Shown: positions 1-17,593, numbered from the stretch's first letter. The stretch is DNA of 64,000 nucleotides from Zygnema cylindricum (GCA_037447655.1 JBBHKE010002078.1:1-64000), one strand, 5' to 3'. Numbers and translations: made by a program. Notes: generated from the sequence alone by a model not told the origin.

Positions 1-3000
1 CACGGGGTTTATACTAGTGTTATTGATTCTAATTCAGGTCCAAATGACATGGCTGGATTTTAACGGTTCAAATGATTATCGCTTTTGTCCTTTCTCATGT
101 ACCCGAGATTAAAACCTGTTCATATTTTTAAAGCAGAACTTTTTTAATTTTCCTAACAATTGGAGGCTTGTCAAGTTTGTTGATGAGCTTTGGTGGTTCT
201 TTAGCCCCTCCAAAATTCAAACGGATATCCACTTGAAAGTGTGTACAGATGCTTGCTTCCCCACAAACACTGTTGCCATATTTTGACGTCACCTAGACAT
301 TTGACAGTTAAGATTAGGATTCCGAAAATTCAATTGTTAAATTCAAACTGAAGGTAGTAAAGGCCAATAAAGTCGAAATGACTTCACATTTCTGGATTAA
401 GTAGTAGTGTATATCAGTGTTGAATCCGATATGCCATTGTTTACTTCCTATTATACAGCGGTTTGTATCCATTTTAATTTGCAAGTATTGATAAATGGCC
501 GTTTGAGTCCAATGGGACCAGTCTTTGGTGAAAGGCTTAATGAAAACGACTGAGAAAAAATGTGCATAATCCTTATTATGGGAATGCAAATACGTTGTTT
601 GGATGCATCCAGTGATGTCTTTTTGTTTTTATTTAGTGATAATGATATAAGAATATATTGTACATTTCACACAAGTATCCCAAGTATCATGAAAACATGA
701 TGAATATACATCACAAGTAGGATCTCTGTTGTCTGGGACGTCACTTATACATTCATAAGATTTTTGCTGATTACGATAATTATGATGATATGTATGGCAA
801 GGATTATCATTCATATATAACAATAGCAGGTTTTAGTTTTGAGAAGGACAAGGAGTCTGTATTTCCCTTCCCACTCCTACATTTGTATATTCTCTATTCA
901 CGAAGGAAAGGACCTCCACATGGAAATGGAGTTGTCTAACGAAACTAACAAAGAAACTAGATGGACATGCTCCACCGTTTATTTGGCCGTGGTACCTTCG
1001 ATAGTGAATCTGCCGCCGACCCTCGCATTGAGGCATCTCTTCCCGAGGGGAGGGAGTGGTGGGTTTGATATTTACAGCACATGTGGGGTTGCTCCCTTTT
1101 TGGGGAGTTGGCGTCTTATTGCCTTTTTTTTCATCTCTCATTTTTTGGCCCAAGATTCTTACGTCCTTTCATCATCATCGCTCGTACTTCGGACACTGTC
1201 TTCTCTTTCCGTCAATTTCACAGAAGGCCTTTGTACTTCTCCTTACTTTGACAAGTATGCCGGTTTTCACCACCCTCATTACGGACACACTGGCATGTGT
1301 CAAAGACTTTTAAGTTCGAAGGCTGTTGTCGTGGTGCTCGATCCGAGGGTTCTCGAGGCACTTGTTTCCAACTCTGCACATTGCATCATTTCTCTTTTCT
1401 GGTGAAATTCTCTCTCGAATAGGTCGTCATTTTTTACAATAGAAATGTCTGTAACTTTCGACCATTCTTTCCACTCTTAGTTTCATAATTGCCTGTTGAC
1501 TTCACTATTGCCCCCAAGTTTGGTAGAAAATGAGGTATCCCTCATGTTTTATCACCACATTCCCTGGTTTGTACCGTGTGACCGTGTCACACAATCTGAG
1601 GGGCGTCCATTTGCTCTGTTTCTCCCATAGGGAAGAGATAATTCAGGTACATGACATTTTTTACGACCATTGCTAATGAGAAAAAGAAGACTTCATTAAG
1701 AAAGCTCTATGGTAAACCGTTTGAGTCCATGGGAACCATAAAAGATGTGTATAGCAAAGATAAAACTGAAAAACTGAACGCGGAGGGAAGCGAGTTACAC
1801 CATTGCTTTTGAGGAAAGATGTCCCATTTTTCCTTTGCGACAGATTGATATTATTTTGCTGGAATGAGTGACCCATTTTGTTCTTTTTATAGTTATTTTT
1901 GGAGACGTTGTTTTGTCGAACTTTGCCTTTGTTAAAGTCGTGGGTCACGGGGCTCAACACATATTGGAGTGGTCTTGAGTGATGCTCCTTGGGAAAAGGA
2001 GTGTGATTATGTTCTCTATCGTGATTTGTAAGGATTGCCTCTATTCTCATGGAGGTTGGGATATCTGGTGGTTTGGGCATTGCTTCGGATGAGTTTCTCC
2101 ATACTTGTGGTGGATGTTCTTTCGAGATGGGTGCCATGTCAAGTCCACAAAAAAAAAACTTGGAAACCCAAAAAAAAAAAAACTCGGAAATTATTCTCTT
2201 GTGCTCGTGAATTTTTATCGTCAAGGTTTTTATCTCTGGTTTTAGAGCTTGTGGAAGCTTCCGGCCTTCTTCCATTTTCTACGGCGGTTATGGATCGTTG
2301 ATGTGTTCGGAATCTCCCTCAACTTCCTCCACGGAGGAGTATACGTTTTTTCTTTGGGGAATATACAGGCTGCTCTTAGTTATTTGGCGATTGGTTGGGT
2401 GGCTTTCGTTAGAGTACGTTATGCTGTTGCTGGTTTTGTGCATCTTTTTCTTTTCGTTTTTTATTTTGTTAGTTTGCCCTTTTTTTTTTGTGCCAGTCTC
2501 TTTCTAGTGTTTCTCATTTTAGTTTCCTTCCTCCAGTGTTTGAAGTTCCAGTTTCGTTTTGACTTCCATTTCCTTTGTTTCCATGTACTTAGATGGTCTA
2601 CAATCACACTACTTCGTATTTGACGAACTCACTGTAGAATATGAGCTGGAACAAATGTTTCTCAAGTTATTATATCCAATCACATGAAAAAAAAAAAAAA
2701 AAAAAAAACATTACTATCCAGGAATCCCCATGCATTGTTTGGCATAACTATTTGGTGTGATTGGGGTAGTCGCATAAATTGAAGTACTTTTTCCAATTTG
2801 TAAGGGAAAAAATCTGTTAGGATACAAGTGCCTCTCATATGAAATAAGAATATTGCATTCCTCACAATTCTAGTCATAAAATGTTCATTATATTTCATCA
2901 GATAATATGTATCCTCTACATCTTCAGATTATTGATCCCATCTGCTTTACAGATTATATTCTTTTCATAGCTGTACAACACACCAATACCACTACGAGAT

Positions 3001-3150
3001 AAGATTCTCGGCCTCTCCTTTAGGCAAAAGCAACGGCACTAAAATATAAAATGCGTTCTATAAGGTATACTAAACCTATACTGCTTAATTTACAAATGTG
3101 TCTTACATATTACTAACTATTCAATGTGTACAACAAGTCGGTCCCAAACC
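1..3150. other. intergenic region, no gene recognised
   Basis: I see no convincing coding region here. The longest open frames (about 190-200 codons, at 839-1405 on + and 1673-2275 on -) have low-complexity or membrane-like composition, overlap each other in antisense and carry no recognisable motif. A poly-A run lies at about 2684-2708. The stretch may hold decayed transposon sequence and perhaps the 3' flank of the minus-strand gene that ends at 3165. Confidence 0.5.
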
Positions 3151-3164
3151 CTAAAATATGAGCA

Positions 3165-5518
3165 TTAAGACAAAACATGAGATGGCCTTTTTCTTGCATC
3201 CACATACGCCCAATATAAAAATATGTAGAGTAACAATAGGGAGCCCGATACAGCCACTCCAATTTGGATTAGCGAATGCCAACACATTTCCAAAGCTTCC
3301 ACCAACATCCGATTTTCCCGATTTCCTCGATTTTCTCGATTTTTTTGATTTTCCCAATTTCCCTGATTTTCCCCACATTCGATCTCCATTTTCTGCAAGA
3401 GTTGCGGTTTTCTGTGAAAGGCTAACAAACCATCTTGAAGGAGAGAAAACTGTTGCAGAAAACCCTGTTGTGTCGCATATGAACGGATTGAAGAGCCTCT
3501 CCCTCCACTCCCAGGCAACCTTTTCCTTTTATCTACAAAGTCGTCGTTAGGTTGATCTAATTTGTCATTTCGAAGACGACTCCCCTTAATCGACTGGCCG
3601 GCTCCTCTAGCAGTAGACAACACCCGTGTTGTTGCCCCATTTGGACCCGATAATAAACCCTCTTTGGAAGGCTTGTCACAATCATGTCTATCTAGTATTA
3701 AATGTTTTCTCGGGCTTTTACCTTTACTTTTTTCTACTAAAGAGGAATCATTTTTTACATTATTTCTACAGCTGCTCTTCTGGTCAGTAATGCGCCGTTC
3801 CGCTTCTGATGAGTCACTGTAGTAAATATTGTCAATCCATTGGTCTACATAGTCCATTTCCACGTGGTTATCAACAGGTAAAATTTTCGCTGCAGGAGTC
3901 GGATCTCCTCCAAAGAGCAGTTGAACTTCTTGGTACTCTAACAGTTGCTCTTTGGTTTTCGCCACCTGCTCGAGTTCCGCTTTCAAATCGACATACTCTC
4001 GAAACTTCGTCTTGAGCCAAGGGAGATCAGTTCCATCCACATCTTTCATCTGCTCAAAAACCACAAAATCACAAAGCCAGATATGAACATCGACACTCAG
4101 TACTGACCTTTCTCTACAATTGTCCAAAGATTGAACAAAGATTGTACAATTTTTTCACAAAGAATGTACAAAGATTTCACAAAAATTGTACAAAGATTGT
4201 ATAAAGACTGTGCAAAGATTGTACAAAGATTGTACAACGATTGAACCAAGATTGTACAACAATTGAACAAAGATTGAACAAAGATTGCCGCTCAAATTGG
4301 ACAATGACATCAACAGCTACAATCGTCCTCAGTTCAAGGCTTCCAGGTACGAAAAAAAAGTCTCCGAGGCTTTTTTCCCACAAAGTTATGTTCATTCACA
4401 AGCTCCAAATATGTACAACTACTTCAGTCCATTTGTAATATCCTCCTTTTTTTTCCGTTCATTTATCTCTTAAGCTCCAATACCTCCAATAAAAACTGAC
4501 AGTGTCCATACAGACAAAATAGAAAGGTAGATTATTGTGCAAAAATGTCAAAAACACTTGGGAACTCAGAAACTAAATAACTGTTTCCCATAACTGTTTA
4601 TAGTGAGGATTTGAGGCTAAGACAGCTTACTGTCGGCCTGCCTCCATTTCTGGCGGTATAAAAATCACTCCAGCTCCGAACTTGAGCTCGTGCCATCTGA
4701 TAACGCTTAAGTAGTGCCTTGAAGCTGTCCAAATTAGAGGCAGAAATACAAAGGTGATGATCAGCTATATACATACATAAATAATATCTAGGAAGCAAGA
4801 GAAGCATTTACATCAAAAATTCTGATAAAATCTTTACAATATACTAATAAAAATAAATCAAATCGATGGTATCAAAAGACAAAATTTCTTGCTCATCACA
4901 AGACATGAGATGTCGACAACGCCAACAACTCAAGACAAACATTGCGGTTGAAACCGAGAGCACAAGTTCAAATATTGGTCAAAACCTCTAAATATACCTT
5001 CACATGTCAGGGAATGTATAAAAAAAGTAGCATCTGAAAGGGTCCTCAAAGGGGGATCACCTGAGTCCATCAGGAATGGTACCAAACTCGTTTGGACTGT
5101 AGCGATCACTTCCAGCCAAAGGCTCCTCGGGCAAAAGCACTTCACCTTTCCTCCTCCGTCCGTACAGATTCCTCCCTTGCCGTCCGTACAGATCTCCTGT
5201 ATTCCTCTGCAGACTCTTGACTGGCTGCCACGTGGCAGCCACTAAGGAAGACTTGGACTCTGACTCACCGTCAGATCCTCCATACTCGGCCATGTCTCCT
5301 TCTTTCTCATCTTCGTTCATGAATCCCTTTCCCATCCCTTCTCTCGATTCAGCTTTTCTTTTCATAGCACCATTATCCACTCCTATTTTCACACGAAACA
5401 CCATACCTAGTCCGGAATCTACTCCCGAACCTAGACCCGCACCAGATCTCAAAGCGGATTCCAAACTTGAGCTTCGCCTTTCTATTCTGATAACCCTAAA
5501 ACTATGGCGATTAGCCAT
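3165..5518 (-). CDS. three-exon gene, unrecognised protein with C-terminal membrane segment
   Basis: Three minus-strand exons join in frame with good splice signals: 5518-5061 (donor CAG|GTGATC), 4724-4631 (acceptor GGACAG, donor ACA|GTAAGC) and 4049-3165 (acceptor GAGCAG). The product is 478 aa. I chose the ATG at 5518 because it reads ATGGCT with G at -3, a good plant context; an in-frame ATG at 5650 would add 44 residues. Residues 1-152 are polar and Glu/Gly/Ser-rich. Residues 153-225, spanning exons 2-3, form a compact charged block (FKALLKRYQMARAQVRSW, then GGRPT, then DLPWLKTKFREYVDLKAELE) and look like the conserved core. A Ser/Lys-rich linker and an Asn/Arg/Glu low-complexity stretch follow. 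The last ~30 residues contain a strongly hydrophobic segment (GVAVSGSLLLLYIFLYW) followed by basic residues, which suggests a tail-anchored membrane protein. The GGRPT..LKAELE pattern distantly recalls short conserved blocks of FAM13 or Sld2/RecQL4 proteins, but I cannot assign a family. Splice continuity argues for a real gene. Confidence 0.72.
4126..4290. repeat. degenerate ~12-bp tandem repeat in intron 2
   Basis: About a dozen imperfect copies of ACAAAGATTGT lie within the second intron of the minus-strand gene at 3165-5518, between its exon 2 donor (4630) and exon 3 acceptor (4050). Copies differ by one to three bases. No coding role is apparent. Confidence 0.8.
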
Positions 5519-5650
5519 AACTGTCCCTTTCATCCCTTCCGTTTGGTTCAATCTCCAACGGACGGCCAGTTTTCTCCCAGTCGTCCATCTCATCTGAAAT
5601 CCATCAAGATTCGGTGACACGTGTACAGCTGTCGGTGCTGGCAGCAGCAT

Positions 5651-6237
5651 GACGTGTCCAATGACGTAAGGAGAGGAAGAGAATGAATCCAGTTGTTTGC
5701 GATTGGACTACGGAAGAAGAAGAATGGATTGGATGATGAAGCTGGAGAATGCCGGATGTACGGAGAAGGAGACGGGAGTACAGAATAAGGGAGGTCTAAG
5801 GAGGAGCATGAAGGACGAAAAACTGACACGTGGCAAGAGGCGCACGGAAGCGAGAGCAAGAAACGAAATATAATCTGACGATGACATGTTTACCGTACCG
5901 TCCGCCTTAGGGTCAAACAATCGAGATGGCTTTCGTAGCGAATCGGCAAAGATCGTATCGATTCGGCCAGAACCCAGCCAAACGGTTTGGGACTGTCGAC
6001 TACCCGTACGATCGTCTCCTCGACCTCAGAATCGGCTTGATATTTGATTTCAAATTGTCAAAATATCGATCATTTCGTCACCGAAATTTACGGGATTTGA
6101 ACTCCGTGTGGCTAAAATGTTTCCACCGAGTGACGCACCAATAGAAAACATCGCGAATATATACTTCCGGCCAATCGAAGGACAATATGGTAACATCGAT
6201 GGTCCATTGAACTATCTATTTTTTTTGTACTCTACAG
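5651..6237. other. intergenic, putative upstream region of the minus-strand gene
   Basis: No gene is recognised. The stretch lies upstream of the 3165-5518 gene, so it probably holds its promoter and 5' UTR. ACACGTGT/ACGTG-type cores occur near 5620 and 5826, but I see no clear TATA box. The inverted-repeat element cluster begins at 6240. Confidence 0.4.
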
Positions 6238-6239
6238 TA

Positions 6240-6839
6240 CACCGCCAATCGTTATTAGCGTGGGAGTTTGATTAGCGTATAATAATAATTACAGTGGTGT
6301 ACGCTATTTAAGAATTTGAAAATTTTGGAAAAAATCATACATTCTAATTGTTACAGTGGTGTACGCTATTTAAGAATTTGAAAATTTTGGAAAAAATCAT
6401 ACATTCTAATTGTTTGATTATAGTAATTTGGATCTTTGAAAAAAAAATGTCGTTCGCAAACATGCTTACACTAATATAGGTTTCCGTACAAAATCTGACA
6501 AATCCTACACAAATCGTACATTCACACGGTCGAAACTCAGATGTCGGACGAATATGTGGGAACGGGATTTTTTACGAGCTGGTTTTTTTTCCTTTTTAGA
6601 ACACACATTCTCATGCGTCTGCGGTTACTAAAACTCATTTATTGTAATTTTTTAACTTAAAAAGGTACATTTATGTACGGTCTGATACTGACCGTACACA
6701 ACTCTATTTAAGAGACAACGTACTGAAAATAACCCTAAATAGAATAAAGAAAAAAATAGAATGAACTACACTAATAGAGAATAAAACAAAAAGAGTGGGA
6801 CGGAATTAGTGTACACAACGCTAATAACGATTGGCGGTG
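6240..6839. mobile_element. MITE, TA-flanked, terminal repeat CACCGCCAATCG (copy A)
   Basis: The element starts CACCGCCAATCGTTATTAGC and ends with its inverse, and TA sits on both sides (6238-6239 and 6840-6841). That is the target duplication expected of Tc1/mariner/pogo elements. It encodes no protein. A 62-bp tandem duplication (6289-6350 and 6351-6412) explains why it is longer than its neighbour. Its left and right parts match the two ends of the 9.2-kb element at 52495-61660 in the same orientation. Confidence 0.85.
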
Positions 6840-6846
6840 TACTGTA

Positions 6847-7403
6847 CACCGCCAATCGCTATTAGCGTAGAAGTTTCTTTAGCGTATATGACTAATTACC
6901 GTGGTTTACGCTAATTAAGAATTTGAAAATTTTGTTAAAAAACATACATTCTAATTGTTTAATAATTCTAATTTGGGTCTTTGAAAAAAGTAACGTCGGT
7001 CGCAAACATGCTTACACTAATATAGGTATTTGTACAAAATCTGACAAATCGTACACAAATCGTACGTTCACACAGTCGAAACGTGGTTATTGGACGAATA
7101 TATGCGAACGAGATATTTGACAACCCGATTGATCTCCTTTTTAGACCGCAAATTCTCATGCTTCCACGGCTACTGAACATAATGAATTGTACTTTTTTCA
7201 CTTAAAAGGTACGTTTTTGTTCGGTCTGACTCTGACCGTACACCACACTATTTAAAAGATAACGTACTTCTATTTTGTACGGTACTTGGAAAATAACCCT
7301 AAATGGCGTACAGAAGAAAATAGAATAAGCTACGCTATTGGAGAATAATAAAAAAAAAGCGGGACGGAATTAGCGTACACTACGCTAATAGCGATTGGCG
7401 GTG
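6847..7403. mobile_element. MITE, same family (copy B)
   Basis: This 557-bp element has inverted ends CACCGCCAATCGCTATTAGC and TA on both sides (6845-6846, 7404-7405). It lies 7 bp from copy A in the same orientation. It looks like the cleanest copy in the window and serves as the reference. Roughly 190 bp at its left match the left end of the 52495-61660 element, and about 340 bp at its right match that element's right end. Confidence 0.88.
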
Positions 7404-7405
7404 TA

Positions 7406-7997
7406 GCGCACCACTATTATTGAACTCATTGAACTCGGATAACCTCTATTTTTCCGCGGGGGTGGAACTTACAGTACGAACTTTCGTACCATGCCATCGA
7501 CAATTGTACGTCGTACCGGCGCGTTATGAAGGCGTATTATTCAATAACGAACAAACAACCGTGTTGTACCGGTACACCGTGATTATTAGCGTTAAAAACG
7601 CTAATTCGGCGCCCCCAAATTCTGACCCTCGAACTTAAAATATAATTAATAACTCTAAATGTTATTTACGTTACTATAGATTCTGTTTAATTGACATTAA
7701 TAACTATAATTTGGACATTTTCCAAATAGTGTATTGTACGAAATGTGTCACTTCGTACCAAAATTGTTCGTTATTTCGTATAATGGTACAGGAAGAGTGT
7801 CAAATAAAAGCATCGACACACGAAAGTGAGTGTTTCGACACTAAAAAACGCACTTAGATTTAATTCCCAGTGATAAAGACGAGGTAGAACACGCGAACCT
7901 ATTTTCACATATACAAACGTCGACTATGTGAACACAAACTATACCGGCTACACTATGGGAAAAATGTTCCCAAATTAGAGTTATGCATAAATTAGAG
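7406..7997. other. AT-rich spacer with a partial terminal-repeat remnant
   Basis: No gene is recognised. Around 7570-7600 the sequence TACACCGTGATTATTAGCG, followed shortly by an inverse ACGCTAAT, resembles ends of the MITE family and the diverged copy at 50168-50363. It is probably a decayed fragment. Confidence 0.4.
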
Positions 7998-7999
7998 TA

Positions 8000-8723
8000 A
8001 GGGTGAAGTTCCATTCGGACATTCTGTAATTTTACGGACAACATTACAGAATGCTACAATTTGAACGAAGTTCCATTGCGCAGAGTCTGTATTTCACATG
8101 TTTTTTAAAAAGTGGTGCTACGTAACTTTAGATTTGATATTAAAAATCGTCAATGATTTTCACACAAACCAAAAAATTTCATTTGCGTACCGTGAACGTG
8201 CGTACCAGATCATCGTTCAAGCACAACTTTTGAACTCTTTGCAGACGCCACCTCATTTTTTTAGGGTTCCTGTTTTTACGCGTGACGAATGAATGCTATC
8301 AGAAATAGTGTGACGAACAAGCCCTAACAAAAATAGCGTGACAAAAGTGGGTTACAAGATCTCGTTTGTATTTACTGTTGGATTTTTGAATGCATATATC
8401 GTGTGCGATATTTTTTGATTTCCGTTGGTTGCCATCTTGACACGAATGCTCATTATCCAACGTGTCACGGCTCAAATTTTTCTGTAATTGTTGATGTGAT
8501 GTACCTCTCGAGATACATCACCAATTAAAGTAACTTTCGAAGCGAATGCTTCGCGAAAAAATATCCAACGGACACCGTTAACTCCCAGAATTTTGGAGAA
8601 TATTGGCAAGATTCTCTGTAATGTTGTTTTCCAGATAAAAACAAAATAATAGGTACGATGTAGTACGGAGAGGTCCGAATTTCTGTAAACAACCTCACTT
8701 TTTGTCTAATGGAACTTCACCCT
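8000..8723. mobile_element. second TA-flanked inverted-repeat element family
   Basis: The ends AGGGTGAAGTTCCATT (8000-8015) and AATGGAACTTCACCCT (8708-8723) are perfect inverse copies with TA on each outer side (7998-7999 and 8724-8725). The interior has no credible ORF and includes ATAGTGTGACGA/ATAGCGTGACAA motifs. A related, inverted and partial copy appears around 49280-49625. The TA duplication fits a Tc1/mariner-like or Stowaway-like non-autonomous element, but the terminal sequence differs from the CACCGCC family. Confidence 0.75.
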
Positions 8724-8751
8724 TAATAACCCTAATTGTTTTTTTACACTA

Positions 8752-8967
8752 CACCGCCAATTGTTATTAGCGTTGTGTACGCTAATTCCGTCCCGCTTTA
8801 TTATATTTTATTATCAAATAGAATTATCCACACTATTTTTAAAAAACCCTAATTCCTAATTATAATAGACGATTTCTTCGAAAATTTCCAAATTCCCAAT
8901 TAGCGTAAACAACACTAATTATTCGTATACGCTAAAAAAACTTACACGCTAATAACGATTGGCGGTG
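8752..8967. mobile_element. short MITE of the CACCGCC family, inverted (copy C)
   Basis: A 216-bp element with ends CACCGCCAATTGTTATTAGCG and the inverse, TA on both sides (8750-8751, 8968-8969). Its subterminal order (ACGCTAATTCCGTCCCGC near the left end) shows it is reversed relative to copies A and B and has a larger internal deletion. Confidence 0.8.
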
Positions 8968-8969
8968 TA

Positions 8970-10579
8970 GCGATTCACGGTGTAGCCCTTGAAGACGAGT
9001 TAGACAGTCCATTTGCATTCGCCGTCAGTCGCAAATGTGATGTCTAACGAGCAGATTTCACCCGTACGGATATCTTGTACGCCCTTTTTCTTAAAAAAAA
9101 ACAAAAAAAATGGCTAGGCGTGACACGATTTATTTCCAAATGGTACGAATTTCAAAAGTACAACCGGCGTTCCCATATTGTACCACACCGCAAATCGTTA
9201 TTAGGCTTAAATAATTTTTCGGGCAGTTTAAAATATTATTTTGTCTCTATGATGGACCGTTGGATTGTTTTCACGAGACAAGCAATCGGAAAGGTAACAC
9301 TCACCCTTCAATGGCGAGATCACAATTGAACATCGCAATAATATATGACGAAATAAAAACCTGCTTCTTCCCGAAAAGAGTCCGGCGGACAAAAATAACG
9401 ACGGTCAAAGTACTGAGTTCTGCCAAAATGGTGTGTTAACGTGTGACATCATTTTGTCTCATTTCCTGTCACATCACGCAGCTACTCGGCTTGTTTCAAA
9501 ATTGTGGGGAGAATTCCAGGCTCGAGCACCAACAAAATTTTGAGTCCCCCAAATGCTTCTCACCTCAATTCTGAAATTGCACACAAAAGTGTTATTGAGA
9601 ATTTCCGCAACTTAGTAAATAAGGTGGCATAGGTAAACAAGTAGCATGAAATGCTAATGTAATCATACAAAACTCTAGATTTTTTGAATCTATCTGTAAA
9701 CTGTTCACATGGACGCCCAAGCACTGAAAATTCTATTTACGAGCATTAATCATAAAATTGTGCAATCGTTTGGCTTTATTTTTCAAGAAAAGAACCACAG
9801 AAGCCATATTCCTATGGGAGCTCACACGAGGCATAAATGGGTGCTCATATTATCGTGCGTGCCAGGTCCACAGAAATTTGAACCTCAGTCGCATTTTGAA
9901 CGAAAGCCGGCATCATATAAATTCTATATAACAAACTGTAGGTTCAACAATACTTGCAAAGATCAAAGTGAAACAGCAAAAAGTGCCAAAAGCCTTGCCT
10001 AATGAGCTGCAAAAAAAGGGAAAATCTCACATCAAAGCCAAAATTTGTTTAGAAATAATGTACAAGCTCAACAGCGCCTACCATTTTCAACATCTTCCAA
10101 AAATACAAAGCAAAGAGGGACAGCCAATGGGAAGAAGAGATGAAAGAACAGATAGTATCATCAACTATTATGGAATTTAATTCACCAGAAACTCTATCGA
10201 ACTGTGCAGGAGTGTCCAGTTGACAAGTGAATGGTCACGTTAAGGGCAACCTCACGACGACAACAAATATTCTTATTCTATGTAGGTTTGCGCTCTTAAC
10301 CAAGAGCTTAGCAGCAAATTACGATACTGGAGACGAAAATTAAATCCTTAAAGCAGACAGCATCAAAGTGCAAAAAAATCCACTTATAAACACACAAACG
10401 GCCTTCGTCATACATCTTGCCAACTGGAAAAGGAAAATTATTTATTTGCGGCCTAAATACTCAACTAGGATTTCATTTTGACAAAATTTTAATGTGGGAA
10501 AAAGAGGAGGTTAACAGCACTTATGCTTAAAAGCTTTGCTAGGACAACTGTCCTAGTATGATCACAGGCTCGAAGGGAC
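8970..10579. other. intergenic and 3' flank of TFIIA-L
   Basis: No independent gene is recognised. The part next to 10580 should contain the 3' UTR of the minus-strand TFIIA gene. Short open frames at 9709-10180 on + lack motifs. A fragment near 9182 (CACACCGCAAATCGTTATTAG) resembles the MITE terminal repeat. Confidence 0.45.
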
Positions 10580-16380
<5,801 letters not shown>

Positions 16381-17191
16381 ATTTGATCGACCGGTGCTTG
16401 GCACTATCCAAAATTCTAGCTTACACCGAAATTTATCGATCTTCTGTCCTTCCACCACTTATTACACAGAACTTTTTTTCGTTGCCTCAAAGACTGACTC
16501 TTGTAGTTTCCATATTATGCAAAGTATTCGATTCAATCTATACCTACTTTTTCACTTCTACAACTTCCTTCTTTTGACAAAAACCCACCACCTCTGGAAC
16601 ACCGACGTTCCGATTTCAATCCTGCACTCTTCTACGATATAAATGCTTTCTTAGAGAGACAAAATCGACGATCCTAACTTCCTATGGCCATACTTCAAGC
16701 TTCACAGAGGTTGGACTTCTCAATTTCTACAGAAGCGAGGGGCCACTTACAGCTGAGACGCTCTTACAAGACAACACTAAGGCGTGTTCCTTATTAGCAA
16801 TAATCGCAATAGCTGTCCTATTTGTAGTTTGTACAAGTGGCCTGCAAATGTTGTGAGCGACCGCAAAGTGCGAAGCTGCAGATAGCGCTCTGCCTGTGCG
16901 GCGAAGATTTGAACAGGCTGCACCTACCGGCTGCAGACATGTAGGGTCCTGCCTTATTTATAATACTCCTGCCGGCCTCGCCAGTTCTGTTGGCGAGTTC
17001 ATACTTTATACCTAGCACCACTAGTACGGACCACTGGGAGTACAGTCGTCCCGTCAGGTGGGCTATTGACCATTTGGCATTTGCCATTTGTCAGTTTATA
17101 TTGGGAATGACGCGTAGTTTTATTCCTACAAGCGCGATTGTCTGCAGGTATAAAATGGTACATATTAGTACTGTAATGTGCAGACCGTAAC
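16381..17191. promoter_or_regulatory. upstream region of TFIIA-L (promoter/5' UTR, inferred)
   Basis: No gene is recognised. Because TFIIA-L starts at 16380 on the minus strand, its promoter and 5' UTR should be here. I could not single out a convincing TATA element, which is not unusual for a housekeeping gene. Confidence 0.35.
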
Positions 17192-17466
17192 CGAACCGGC
17201 GGCTTTCTGTACAGCGTACTAACTAGATTGCTGTTTTTCACTCAGATGGCGGTTCAGTATGTAGCGGACGGTATATCGCGAATGCAATCAATTTAGAGAT
17301 CGGTTCATTTCGAATAAAACGATTTAGCGAACTGGCGGCTTTCTGTACAGCGTACTAACTAGATTGCCGTTTTTCACTCAGATGGCGGTTCAGTATGTAG
17401 CGGACGGTATATCGCGAATGCAATCAATTTAGAGATCGGTTCATTTCGAATTAATCGATTTAGCGA
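17192..17466. repeat. 136-bp direct tandem duplication
   Basis: Two nearly identical copies of ~136 bp run 17192-17327 and 17328-17466. Both contain GGCGGCTTTCTGTACAGCGT and GGCGGTTCAGTATGTAGCGG. Only a few substitutions separate them, so the duplication is recent. No coding function is seen. Confidence 0.88.
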
Positions 17467-17477
17467 TCTACAGTTAA

Positions 17478-17593
17478 ATCACTTCTGTTCTCGTTTATGC
17501 TCTCCCTTTACCCTCCTAATCCCTCTCTCCTACGCATCACTTCTATTCTCGTTTATGCTCTCCCTTTACCCTCCTAATCCCTCTCTCCTACGG
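17478..17593. repeat. 58-bp direct tandem duplication
   Basis: Copies at 17478-17535 and 17536-17593 share ATCACTTCT.TTCTCGTTTA and the following pyrimidine-rich sequence (CTCTCCCTTTACCCTCCTAA), with one obvious mismatch (G/A). Confidence 0.88.

Noticed and set aside
839-1405. 188-codon plus-strand ORF as a gene
   Set aside because: No motif, overlaps an equally long antisense frame, and no splice or promoter context supports it.
1673-2275. 200-codon minus-strand ORF as a gene
   Set aside because: Low-complexity, overlaps other frames, no recognisable domain; possibly decayed transposon sequence.
3158-4015. Plus-strand ORFs opposite the minus-strand gene
   Set aside because: Antisense shadows; the minus frame has the in-frame splice structure.
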